Positions 50,544-61,800 of a stretch of 64,000 nt of DNA are shown here, piece after piece; positions within the stretch are counted from its first letter, which is position 1, and each line of letters starts with the position of its first letter. Location: positions 69,134,670 to 69,198,669 of the forward strand of contig CP154954.1 of the NCBI GenBank assembly GCA_039621445.1. The letters run 5' to 3'. A program made the translations under genes and the position numbers. Under the pieces are notes generated by a model. The model saw only the letters and a program-made list of their open reading frames with translations. It was not told the origin of the DNA and searched no databases. Origin of the DNA: Euglena gracilis. Its lineage: Eukaryota > Euglenida > Euglenophyceae > Euglenales.

Positions 50544-50997
50544 ACGGGCTCTGTTGAGAGGGGTAGGTTCGGGATACTCCCCTTCCCACGTAGGACGTTT
50601 TCCTGTGGACCGAGGGCCCTCCTTTTGGGGAGTGGTTTGAGACCCTCCCTTATGGTTGAACCCGAGCACCTTTGGCTTGCAGCTTCTTCTCCTGCATCAT
50701 TAGCAGCAGCCCAAATACCCAAACATCCCTTTTTTGAAGTATGATACTCTTTTTGAAGTCCTTGATTGACCTTGGACCTTTTGGCTCCAGCGCTTGAAAA
50801 CCTTAAAATATTTTAATTTTATACCTTCTTCACAGCGCAGCACCACACAGTTGAAAACACATTGGTAAGGAAGAGGGAGCCTACAACAGAGTGAAAACAG
50901 TTCCGAGGATGTTGCAGGCAGAAAATTATCAGTTAGGCAAGTAATTACAGAGCGCTGAATCCGGAAGGTGTTGCAGAAGCAGCGGTCAGCCAAAACT
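50544..50997 (-). repeat. Reverse LTR of a related Ty3 element (D), truncated
   Basis: On the minus strand it starts AGTTTTGGCTGACCGCTGC at 50997 and resembles the A LTR in order (GGCTCCCTCTTCC, GCGCTGGAGCCAAAAGG, CCGAACCTACCCCTCTC). It is well diverged and lacks the last part up to GGAAAC. The bases before it on the minus strand (GAGGAAGGGG) form a polypurine tract, so this is a 3' LTR. Confidence 0.65.
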
Positions 50998-51960
50998 CCC
51001 CTTCCTCAAATTTGCCTCCGCCTACCTGGCCTGGCAGCTGCCTCTCTCGCCCTGGTGGTCTAGTCTGGGTTCGGTTGCCCCCATCCTTGGGGCTTCCCCC
51101 CCCCCCCCCCCGGGTCGTTAGCGGCCCCCCTGGGCTGCTTTTCGGCCCCCTCACCCCTTCTGCGCTCTTGGGTGACCCCCCCCCCGAATCTGGGAGGCCC
51201 CCTGGCGGCGTTTCTCTTTGCCGGCCCCCCTGGGCTGTGCTTGCCCCCCCTCCCGCAGTGTCGTGGGCAGACCCCCTCGGCGGCTTTTCAGCCACCCCAC
51301 CCCCCAGGTCTTGGGTCCCCTCCCCGACCCAAGAGGGAGGGGAGGGGACCTCTCCTCTCCCTCTCCCGTCCCCTCATCCAGGTCTGGACTGCCCCATGGT
51401 CGCTTTTTTTGTCGCTTTTTTTTTTTCCTGCCCCACCTGGGCCGTGCTTTCCTCCCCCCCCTCCCCCCCGCCCGGGTGGTCTTGGGGGGGCCCCCTGGGC
51501 TGTTCTTGGGTCCCTACCCCCCCCCCCCTGGCTTCGGGCCCAGGGAGGGGTGGGCTGGGTGAGCCCAGCCCACCCCTCCCGGAAACGGTGACACCCGTGG
51601 TTTTCCACCACTCCGCCGCTCCGCTTTGAGAATTTTGAGAAGACCAAAGAAGCGCAAGCCTATTCCGCCAACAGCCGACATCTCACCGCTAACCAAACCG
51701 CCACCAAAAAACCGTGAAAACAAACCCAAAAAACAACTGCAGTCTCACCACCGCCTTGGAGCTCGTTATCCCTGACTACTTCCTGTGCCACCTTGCTCCC
51801 CAGGGTTCGAAATTTACAGTGGGCTGATAAGAAATGCGTCCTGCATCTGAAAAAGTAAGAAATAAAAAAAGAGTCTCCCGTACCCGGCCCAGGGGGGCCG
51901 CCCAGACCCGGGGGAGGGCCGAAAAGCGGCCCCGGGGGGGCCGCCCAGACCCCAGGGGGG
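50998..51960 (-). mobile_element. 3' interior of element D: G-rich tail
   Basis: 51060-51540 is the G-rich repeat family in minus orientation (C runs, CCCCCTGGGCTG), more degenerate than in A. The following 51581-51880 is unique, gene-free DNA. 51885-51960 holds two G-rich units in plus orientation. 51245-51960 is duplicated at 53666-54367. Confidence 0.55.
51543..51580. repeat. Perfect 17-bp hairpin
   Basis: GGGAGGGGTGGGCTGGG, a 4-base loop TGAG, then the exact complement CCCAGCCCACCCCTCCC. It sits next to the change of orientation of the G-rich repeats. An identical hairpin is at 53948-53985 in the duplicated block. Confidence 0.9.
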
Positions 51961-51981
51961 GTAGCGGAACAAAGTAGGGGG

Positions 51982-52227
51982 GTTTTCTGAGTGTCTCCTT
52001 TCACCCACTGGGGGGTCAAACTTGAAAACTTTTCTTTTCCAGCAGCACTCACTTTCCTTCAGCACAGCATAAACCAAGACTTGAAATCTTCATCTGGCGC
52101 TCAGGCCTTCCAGGAGTCAAAGAGTTCAGGACAGTTGCAGCTGCAAAAAAAGAAATTTTGTAATTAGGATAGGCGCCTCCTAATTCAATTTTGGGTTTTT
52201 AAATTTTAAACCTGGCGCCGCCCACAC
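51982..52227. repeat. Direct repeat Y, copy 1 (246 bp)
   Basis: GTTTTCTGAGTGTCTCC to GGCGCCGCCCACAC, nearly identical to 53421-53666. It carries the first ~30 codons of the methyltransferase frame on the minus strand, cut off by G-rich sequence here. The pair flanks 52228-53420. Confidence 0.9.
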
Positions 52228-52661
52228 ACCCCTCTCTGGACACTTCGTGCCCACTGCCTTCGGCAATTTTTTGCGGCGCCAAAGTTGGCCTTTTTTCTTT
52301 TTTTGGGGGGGGGGCGGCTGAAATTTGTGTTTTTTTTTTAATTTTTGAACGCTGAGTCAGGGATATAATACAGCTGACAGGGATTTAGTCCAACAATGTC
52401 CAGCACAAATAGGGGGGCCACAGGGCCACCAGCCCACCCCAGAGCCCTTGGGGCACCCTGGGAAAGGTTGGTCCCCCTCCCAACCTTCCCCAGGGCACTC
52501 CCGGGATGAGGGGGCCAGTGGGGGGCTGCCAGGGGGAGTCCCAGGGCCTGTGGGTAGGCCCCCTTGTAGCGGTTCTCCCACCTGGGCCCTGGGCCTGGGC
52601 CACTGGCCAGCACAAACTCAAAGCCCACTTTGCAAGGAGGGGGCTCAGATTGAACACACAA
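52228..52661. other. Gene-free segment downstream of the Dam-like frame
   Basis: No supported gene. It has GCCTTCGGCAATTTTTTGCGG near 52257, T and G runs at 52290-52350, and GC-rich DNA from 52400. Minus-strand frames exist but lack recognisable motifs and have skewed composition. Confidence 0.5.
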
Positions 52662-53516
52662 TCATTGCAAAGAGACTTCACCACTTGAATCACTGAAATT
52701 TGGGCTGTCCCCTGTGCCGACCTGGAGCCTAAGGTGCACTTGTGGGGAGGACCCTCCTTTCATCTTTTGCCTCCTCATTCTCCTTTTTGCTGAACTTGAA
52801 ATTGGATTGGGAACTTTTGCCAATTTGAAACATTGACTTATCCTTCCACAGACAAATGCCACTTGTACTGGCCATTTTGTGGGGGGGACTGTGAACCCTG
52901 CCCCAACCAACTCAAACAACGGCGTGGCACAAGGATACTCCAGCATTCTGACAACAATGTCTTGAAGATCTTCCCACCAGGGGGCAGTAACCCACTTTGG
53001 TACAACCAACACCGCATGACCATGATCCTTCTTCAGCTTGTGGATGACATTTGCAATGAGGCTGAAGGGGGGATTTGCCCACAACAATCCAACAATGGAA
53101 TGTGTCCACTTCACTGTGAAGGAATCTTCCACAAATTGTGACCCAGGTCCCCACCAGCATTTGAATCTCTTGCTTTCTTCCAAACTGAATGCATCAATGT
53201 TGGGGGTCTTCAATCCCAATCTGTCAATGATTTCAACAACATACTGAAATTTCACTGCATACAGCTCAGATTTCCAGCCCAGTTTTCTGCAGCATTGATC
53301 TTCCCAGATTTCTTCATCATTGACAATCCCTGAACTGACACTTTCTGAAATGTCCATTTCTTCTGGCCAAACTGGCTGACTTTTGGCCTCCAGGCCTTGA
53401 GCAACAATTGAACTCTTTGTGTTTTCTGAGTGTCTCCTTTCACCCACTGGGGGGTCAAACTTGAAAACTTTTCTTTTCCAGCAGCACTCACTTTCCTTCA
53501 GCACAGCATAAACCAA
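52662..53516 (-). CDS. Dam-superfamily methyltransferase-like protein
   Basis: 284 codons, intact. Residues ~95-190 have the pattern TPNIDAFS, a WWGPGSQF segment, LLWANPPFSLIANVIHKL (NPPF catalytic motif), VLVVPKWV and PWWEDL, matching the NPP[FWY] adenine-type methyltransferase domain of DIRS elements and phages. The C-terminus is basic (SSAKRRMRRQKMKGG) and Ser-rich. It is not fused to an RT and lies between two direct repeats whose right copy contains its start. Its element of origin is unknown; it could be an orphaned retroelement domain. Activity and target are inferred only. Confidence 0.7.
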   Translation of the reverse strand: MVYAVLKESECCWKRKVFKFDPPVGERRHSENTKSSIVAQGLEAKSQPVWPEEMDISESVSSGIVNDEEIWEDQCCRKLGWKSELYAVKFQYVVEIIDRLGLKTPNIDAFSLEESKRFKCWWGPGSQFVEDSFTVKWTHSIVGLLWANPPFSLIANVIHKLKKDHGHAVLVVPKWVTAPWWEDLQDIVVRMLEYPCATPLFELVGAGFTVPPTKWPVQVAFVCGRISQCFKLAKVPNPISSSAKRRMRRQKMKGGSSPQVHLRLQVGTGDSPNFSDSSGEVSLQ

Positions 53517-53666
53517 GACTTGAAATCTTCATCTGGCGCTCAGGCCTTCCAGGAGTCAAAGAGTTCAGGACAGTTGCAGCTGCCAAAACAGAAATTTTGT
53601 AATTAGGATAGGCGCCTCCTAATTCAATTTTGGGTTTTTAAATTTTAAACCTGGCGCCGCCCACAC
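53421..53666. repeat. Direct repeat Y, copy 2 (246 bp)
   Basis: Partner of 51982-52227. It contains the 5' end of the methyltransferase frame and joins directly to the second copy of block X. Confidence 0.9.
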
Positions 53667-54367
53667 CCCCTCCCGCAGTGTCGTGGGCAGACCCCCTCGG
53701 CGGCTTTTCAGCCACCCCACCCCCCAGGTCTTAGGTCCCCTCCCCGACCCAAGAGGGAGGGGAGGGGACCTCTCCTCTCCCTCTCCCGTCCCCTCATCCA
53801 GGTCTGGACTGCCCCATGGTCGCTTTTTTTTCCGGCCCCACCTGGGCCGTGCTTTCCTCCCCCCCCTCCCCCCCGCCCGGGTGGTCTTGGGGGGGCCCCC
53901 TGGGCTGTTCTTGGGTCCCTACCCCCCCCCCCCTGGCTTCGGGCCCAGGGAGGGGTGGGCTGGGTGAGCCCAGCCCACCCCTCCCGGAAACGGTGACACC
54001 CGTGGTTTTCCACCACTCCGCCGCTCCGCTTTGAGAATTTTGAGAAGACCAAAGAAGCGCAAGCCTATTCCGCCAACAGCCGACATCTCACCGCTAACCA
54101 AACCGCCACCAAAAAACCGTGAAAACAAACCCAAAAAAAAACTGCAGTCTCACCACCGCCTTGGAGCTCGTTATCCCTGACTACTTCCTGTGCCACCTTG
54201 CTCCCCAGGGTTCGAAAATTACAGTTGGCTGATAAGAAATGCGTCCTGCATCTGAAAAAGTAAGGAATAAAAAAAGAGTCTCCCGTACCCGGCCCAGGGG
54301 GGCCGCCCAGACCCGGGGGAGGGCCGAAAAGCGGCCCCGGGGGGGCCGCCCAGACCCCAGGGGGGGG
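53666..54367. repeat. Duplicated block X, copy 2
   Basis: About 700 bp nearly identical to 51245-51960; differences are mostly homopolymer lengths and a short deletion near 53828. It includes the same perfect hairpin at 53948-53985. The duplication is recent or an assembly artefact. Confidence 0.85.
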
Positions 54368-54545
54368 GGGCGCCGAAAAGCGGCCCAGGGGGGGCCGCCC
54401 AAGACCACCCGGGGGGGGGCACGCACGGCCCAGGGGGGCCGGCAAAAAAAAAGGGGCCAGGGGGCCGCGCCCACACCCGAGGGGGAGGGGAACCCAAGAG
54501 CGGCCCAGGGGGGGGCCGCCCACGACCCAGGGGGGGGGGTGTGGG
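54288..54545 (+). repeat. G-rich array, short plus-strand copy
   Basis: About five units of the CGGCCCAGGGGGGCCG family, including a GCACGCACGGCCC variant and an A tract near 54446. In A and B such arrays precede an LTR, and here the LTR-like start of element C follows. Confidence 0.8.
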
Positions 54546-54575
54546 CGGCGGCGGCCTGAGCGCATGCGCACACAA

Positions 54576-55178
54576 AGTAGCGGAACCCTCCGCTACTACC
54601 TGAACACCCCCTTTCTGCATTTGCCTTCCGCAGGCACCCTTGTTTCCATGGATTCAATCTGATTTGTGCATTGGAATTCAAGTTTTCAAGTTCAATTGTT
54701 CAATTCAATCAAATACAAAGATTTCAAAGAAACCAAAGGAAACTGCCAAAGGAGAAATTACCTTCAAGGAGATCAAAGAAAACCTCAAGGAATTGGCCTA
54801 CGAGGAGCGCCCCAAGGCAATTTCAAAGGTACTTGCTGGATTTGGCTGGGCTAAGTGGCTATAAGGGTGGGAAGCACCCCCTGAAAACCCCTAGCACCCA
54901 GGCTTTTCCGCCCCCCCTCTGTCCCCCCTCAATTTCCCCCCCTGCGAGGGCCCACCTAAGCGGCTCCGCAGACCCCCAGAGGCATCGCAGGAGGCACCCC
55001 CCTCCACTCCGCCGCCGGGAATACTAAAAAATGGATCCCAACCCATTCCAAGCACCCACGGAGCTTCCCAGGGCCTCCGTGGGGGCTGAGCCCACCCGCG
55101 CACCCCCCCTCGCCGGATCCGTGACCCGGGACCCACCCTGCCGGATCCCCAGCGAGACCGGGACCCCCCCTGGGAAAC
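54576..55178 (+). repeat. Probable 5' LTR of element C
   Basis: AGTAGCGG to GGAAAC, about 603 bp, similar in size and in ending to the A and B LTRs. Its start forms a perfect hairpin, GTAGCGGA/TCCGCTAC with loop ACCC (54577-54596). It has the same AT-rich middle (TTTCAAAGAAACC, TTCAAGG). The second LTR is outside the window, so the left limit is a guess. Confidence 0.5.
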
Positions 55179-55190
55179 TGGTAGCAGAGG
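55179..55190 (+). promoter_or_regulatory. Primer binding site of element C
   Basis: TGGTAGCAGAGG preceded by GGGAAAC, as at the LTR ends of A and B. It lies inside the open frame that begins at 55031, so that ATG is in the LTR and is unlikely to be the Gag start. Confidence 0.7.
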
Positions 55191-58100
55191 CGTACGACCC
55201 AACCCCACACAACAACCCATTCCTCGCGGCCCACTCTGAGGTGAACCTTCAGATCACCGGCCGAGGCCCAGCACTCGGCGACCCCACCCCAGCGATGCCC
55301 GCAATCCCCTACGGGGGCCCCCCATCACATCTCCGTGGTAGCCCCCACGGGGATGCCCAATGCACAGCCCTAGCCCTGCTGTCCCCAAGTACAAATGATT
55401 TTGATCTCGATAGCCCTCGGGTTCGAACCCCCACCCCACGGAAAGGAAAGTCAACCGGAAATCCCCTTTTCCCCCCGTTCCCATCGCTCGATGAAGCCCC
55501 ATCAGTGCTGCCTCCACCCTTCTCCCCCACCGACTCCGACCCAAACCATCCTTCCATCTTGTCCATCCGTCCCCCACCCTCCTCCTCATACACCCCACAT
55601 CCCCCATCCTTCAGCCCTCATCCCCCATCCTACTCCTCCCCAACATCCGACGTCCCGGACCCAACCGACGGACCGCAGCCCCCCCAAGGGAGCCGAGACA
55701 TGGGGCTGCGGACCCCGTTCTCCTCTGGGGCCACTCCCCGGCCCCAGAAGGTCCCGAGACTCTCCCCAGAGGAAGGGGGAGCAGAGGAGACAGAGGAGCA
55801 GGAGCAGTGGGAGGAACAACGGTGGGAACCTTGGGAGTCTGAAGGAGGATGGTGGCCTACCGAGGGTGAATACAAGCAGGACGAGGTGTTCAACGACATC
55901 AAGGCGATGGCGGCACAACAACAACAAGAAATCGAGGTAGTCAAACGACAAATCACCGCGTGCGACACCGCAGTCAATCTTGTCCGCGAGCAAGCAACGC
56001 GTGCGTATGACGTTTCGATGCGATGCGCGGCAGAGACCACAACGCTGCACGAAGCCGCGAGTGCTGCGCAAACCGCGATCACACAGCACGAGGTTCGCTT
56101 CGCGATGGTGGAACGAGATGTCCAAGAGTTGAAGGAGCAGATTAAGACCGAGGCGGCATCATCATCGTCCTCCAAGGGTGCAGCCATCGACACCGCGACA
56201 ATACACGCAATCAGCAAACACGATGTGCGAATCACCGTCGTTGAAAGCGAGGTCCAAATGGTGAAGGAGAAGAACAAGATGGAAACAGTGACGTGAAACA
56301 GCGACATCCGGTCCCTAGTGGAAATGATGCGGCGCGAACACGAGCAGCAAGCAGCAAAAGGATCACCAAAACCACAACAACCGATCCAGAACCCGGAGAT
56401 GGAGGTGGCAATGAACAGAATGACAGTGCGGATCCAAGAAAGCGAACAATCGAAAGCGGGCAATGGTGGAGGAAGTGACGGCGATCAAGAAGGAGGTGGA
56501 GGCAATGAAACAAGCACAACAGACACAGGTGGTGGTGATGGCAAAGGAGATCCAGGAGATGAAGCAAACACAACAGACAACGCAACTCCAACAACCGACC
56601 ACATCCGACACTCTCATCCAGGATTTGATCTTCAAGGTGCAGGCCCTCGAGCAGAACAACAAGCAGTTCAAGCGCGAGACGACGGAGTACGTCTGGAAGC
56701 TCGAGATCCAGGTGCACGACTTCCACCACCTTGGGGCCAGGGTACAAGCCTTGGAGACCTCCATGGCCCGAGCCAAAGATGAGAAGGACAGAGACCTTCT
56801 CCGGCTGAGCAAGAAGGTCGAGGTGGCGGACGAAGCACTGGCAAGGGCCATGGAGCGGGTGGAGAACAAGATGCACGAGGAGATCAAACGACTTCAACTC
56901 CCACAACAACCACTCCAATCAACGGAAGAGGTGGAGGACGGCATCCAACAGTTGCGGGAGAGAGTGCTCCATGGGGAGGGAGCGTTCTCCAAGGCCATCA
57001 AGGAGACAAAGACACAGCTCAGGGAAATACAGAGGGACATCCAGCTAATCCGGCAACAATCACGCCCCAATATGAGCAGCAGTGAACAGATGGAGCGAGA
57101 AGTGCAAGATCTGGCGAGACAAGTCGCACGGCTACAGCTCAGCACAACAACGCCCATCCAGGAACCACACATCCCCCGTGAAGAAGTCCGTCAACGTGCA
57201 GAGGTCCACACATTCCCGTCCCAACCGTACCCAGAAATACAAGCACGACAACAATCTTCGGTTGCGGTGCGACCGGAGCTCAGGTTGGCAAGAAAGAGCA
57301 CGCGATCAATGGTGCAAAGTGAAGCAGTGACATCAATCCCAGTACAAGCAGTGATGCCAATGACGCAAGTGACACAGCCACCCAGGAGCACAACCGGAAC
57401 GGCGGTGCGGGGGGTGGAAGTGACAATCGCCCCAGTGCAAGCACACACCGTCAGTCCACAACTCCAACTCCTACCCCCACAACTCCTGGAGTCCATCAGC
57501 GGCAGACATCCCGGAAGGTTCAGCGGGATTGCAGAAGACTGGCCAATGTGGAGAAGAAAGTGGATTCCGTTTCTACGAAAAACGGAAGGGCTGATGCCAG
57601 CAATGACCGATGCACAGCGATTGGCGTTGCTGCGAAGTGCACTGGACGAGGCCGGGGCTCTCCTGGTGGACCAGGAGCTGGAAGCCAATCCGGACCTCGG
57701 GTACGAAGAGTACTGGGCGCGCCTCGACCTGGAGTTCGGGGCGGAAGACAAGGAAGTCCTCCGCCGCAAGCTCCACCGGCTGAAGATGGCGCACGCGGGC
57801 AAGCCAACGGAGAAGTCGTGGCGAGAGCTCTACGCACAGATGATGACCCTGGCTGGGCAACTTGGCGATGTCAGTGATGCAGAACTGAGTCGCCTGTTGA
57901 TGAATGCGATCCCAAGGGATCCGTGGCGAAGAAAGCTGGCGATGGAGGAGGACAAAAGGACAGAGAGGGGCACCTTGGTGCTCGATGGGCTGCCAATCGA
58001 TGTGGCCACAGAGGAGGTGGAGAACATGGTGCTGGCGGAGACCGGGCTGAGACCACTTGCCGTGCGACGGTTCGGCAAGCGAGTGAAGGTGACGCCGCAA

Positions 58101-58815
58101 GGGGAAGAGCATCGGCATGCCATCAAAATGCTCTATGACAGGCAGCGGCTCCAAGGCGGGAGCGTTGTCAAGGTCTCCCCGGACAATGCGGAGTTGGGGC
58201 CGAAAGAAATCAACGAGCTGATGACTCGTTGGCTCCGAACGGAGCAGCGGATCGCCAACGCGCCCGAGCCGCAGCAAAGCTCCGGCCCCCAAAGGCAAGA
58301 CCATCGGCCACAGCCGCGGTGGCACCGGGAAGTGGATGCAGAGTGGGATGGTGCGGAAGAAGAAGAGGAAGAAGCTGTCCGGCAAGTGGGCAAGGGAAAC
58401 AAACGGCAAGATAAGAGGCCCCCCGACACCTCCAAAGGTGTCTGAGAAGAAGGAGGAGCAACCGACAAGCACGGTGCAACCCGGACCACAGCCCACCCAA
58501 AGTGCACCGTCACCGCCACCGGCGCTGAAGGGAGGAGATCGACAACCAGAGTGGTCATCATCGGGACAGTGGCAGAATGCCCCGTACCAAGGCGCAGCGT
58601 CGTGGAACAACTCATGGGATGCCAAAGGCAAAGGAAAAGGCAACCCACAATGGTCAAAGGGAGGAGATGGCAAAGGTGGTGGACAAGACAAGGGTGGCAA
58701 AGGCAAAGGCGATGAGAAAGGCAAGAGCAAAGGAAAGGGAGATGGAAAAGGCAAAGGAGGAAAAGACGGCGGCCGAGGGAGGAGTGTCGCCGCAGTGGAG
58801 GAGTGGGAGGAGTGA
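55191..58815 (+). pseudogene. gag: Gag of element C, frameshifted
   Basis: Three frames are needed. To 56296: Pro-rich leader, then acidic (EEQEQWEEQRWEPWES) and coiled coil, ending in TGA. 56463-58445: coiled coil (AIKKEVEAMKQAQQTQVVVM), then the capsid-like region with SGRHPGRFSGIAEDWPMW, matching A. From about 58340 to 58815 a third frame carries the GKGKG tail and ends in TGA. Order and composition equal A Gag. The start ATG is uncertain because the frame is open back into the LTR. Confidence 0.8.
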
Positions 58816-58890
58816 AGGGGCCGCCAAGGCCCCAGGGGAGGAGGCCTGGGCAGGCAGTCAAAACCCCGAGCCGGAGACCGGCAAGAGGAA

Positions 58891-61800
58891 GTGCACGAGG
58901 TGAGAACCGTGCAGGTGTGCTCCACCACCCTGTCCAGGCATCGAGAGGAGGAAGGATGGCAGGTGGTGGAGAAAAAGAAAAGAAACCGCAAGCCAAGACA
59001 ATCACCACCGATGACACAGCCCGACAAGGATCAAGGCGCAAAGGGAAGGAAGGAAGAAGGGGAGAGATCTATGCCAAGGAAATGGCAAAGATCAACAATA
59101 AAGAACAACAACCACTCCAAGGGAAAAGGAAGTAAGAAGGAAACGACAACCTCATCACGACAACCACCACAAGGGTCAACATCTACCACACAACACCCTC
59201 CCCGCGACACCAACCGGCATCCACAACAAGAAAAGCAACACCTACCCCAAAGAAAGCAACGTCCACTGCGCGACACCGACCGGCATCCACCACAAGAAGA
59301 GCACCCCAGAAGCCTAACAGCCATGCAACAGCCCGACAACAAGCGACCAGAAACCCGGCAGCCACCCCACGAGCATCATCCGCCACAAGAACCGTCATCT
59401 CCACCCCAACATCCCCACCATCAACAGCTCACACCAGAACGCTCCTCTAACCCGCTGCAGCCACCCCACGAGCATCATCAGCCACAAGAACCGTCATCTC
59501 CAGCCCAGCATCTCCACCATCGACATCCCCCACCAGAACGGACATGTAACCCGCAGCAGCCACCCCACGAGCGGCATCACCCACAAGAACCGTCATCCCC
59601 ACCCCAACATCTCCTCCAACGACATCTCCCACCAGAACGGACATCCGAACCCCGACCCCGACTGCAGCCGCGGCCACTAGAACCGACACCATAATCCAAG
59701 CTGCATCCTCCCCAACGACCACTCCCACCAGAACCTTCATCTTCACTGCAACAACTACCTCGACAGCAGCTACCCCACAAACCCGCATCATCATCAGAGC
59801 GACATCTACTCCAACGTCAACATTCACCAGGACCTTCATCTTCTCCAAAGCATCCACCATCGCCGCTGCCGCCACGAGAACCGACTCCATCATCTAAGCC
59901 ACATCCACACCAACCACAACTCCCACGAGAACCTTCATCCACATCACGACATCCGCCATCGCAGCCGCTGCCACGAGAACTGTCTTCACCTTTGCAGCGC
60001 CATCCACCCCAACATTATCGTCCACCAGAACCTTCATCTTCTTCGCGACACCCACCTTCGCGGCTGCCACCACGAGAACCGTCTCCGTCATCTCAGCGAC
60101 ACCCACACCCACTTCATCGCCCACAGGAACCGTTATCTCCTCCGCAACATCCACAATCTCTACAACCGCCACGAGAACCGATTTCGTCATCTCAACACCA
60201 TCCACATCAACCAGAACTCCCACCAGGACCGTCATCTGCATCACCACGACAGCTGCCTCTGGAACCGTCATCAAAGCGACATCCTCATCAACGATATCAC
60301 CCACGGGAACCGTCATCTACTTCGCGACATCCACTGCTACTACAGCCGCCACTCGAACCGCCATCATCATCACAAGGAAACACCCCGCTACCTCTCCCAC
60401 AAGAACCTTCATCTTCGTCTCAGCATCCACCTCAACAACAACCTCCACCGGAACCGACTTCTACATCGCCGCATCCTCACCAACAACACCAACCACCAAG
60501 CGATTCCCAGCATCAACCACAACCGCCTCAAGAAGGATCAAGACAACATCTACCACAAGAAACACCGCATCCACATCCAACATCCAGCAACATCGCCCAA
60601 GCCACATCCACATCCGTGCCTCCAGACTCAGTGACGCCAGAAGCAAAAGAAGAGAAGCACCAGCAGAGCCGCGGACGCGAGCTCTGGGCACTGGACCTGT
60701 TCTCCGGGACAGGCAGTGTCCGCCGGGCCCTGGAGGCACTGGGTTACCATGTCGTGAGTGTCGACTGGGACTCCCGGTGGCACCCCGATGTGGTGGCGGA
60801 CATCCGGCGATGGGAGTACTGGCAACAGTATTCCCCGGGTGACTTCGATCTGGTGGCAGCATCCCCACCCTGCACCGAGTACTCATCGGCAATGACCACA
60901 AGGCCAAGGCGGTTGAGGGAAGCAGATGCGGTGGTGAGGACGACAAAGGAGATCATCCAGTACCTCGCTCCGGCGAAGTGGTGGATCGAGAATCCCCGGC
61001 ACGGGCTGCTCCGCAGGAGGCGAGTAGTCCGAGACCTGGCCTTCGTGGACCTCGACTACTGCATGTTCGAAGACTTCGGCTACCGGAAGCCCACCCGGTT
61101 CTGGTTACCGAAGGAGATGGCCAGGGATCTCACCAACGTGTTGTGCAGTGGCCGATGCAAAAGCTCAGTGCAAGGGGACAAAGGAAGACGGCGCCACCGG
61201 TTCCAGCTGGGAGGCAGGTGACCCCACAGAGTGTCACGAGAGGAGGCGTACAGAATCCCAAGCGGTGTGGTGGAGTACCTGTGCCAAGGCACAAGACCAC
61301 AAGCAGCAACCGAAGCAGAAGGAGCAGTGCCCAACAGCAAAGTGCAAGAGGTGACCATCAAGCCGTGGCACGTAAAGCCGGCCCGCTTTCGAGTGGGCAG
61401 GATGCAAAGGAGAGGAGGTGGATGCCAGCTGCTGCTGGAAGTGACCGTGGAAGCCAATGGTGAATGCTACCAAGTAAAGGCGCTCATCGACACCGGAGCC
61501 CAGACGTCTCTCTGCCGGAGGGACCTGCTGCCAGAAGCCTGCTTCACGCAGTCCAGCAAGCCGCTGCTGCTCAAGACAGTGAGTGGCGAAGAGCTCAACG
61601 GAGGAAAGAATGAGGCCACCCTCACACCCTCGTTCGAGGCAAGGAGTGAAGTAGGCGTGCCAGTGGGCAGCCAGTGGAGCAGCACCGTCACCGCACACGA
61701 CGGGGAAATCGGCTGCGACCTCATCCTCGGATATCCGTGGTTGAAGATCAATCGCCTCGACGTGCAGCCGTGGAGGGATGCACTCCAGCTGCATGATCCG

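Noticed and set aside
51982-53666. Y-U-Y' as a small LTR retrotransposon
   Set aside because: No PBS after the presumed 5' repeat on the minus strand, no polypurine tract at the other, and block X is also duplicated; a duplication fits better.
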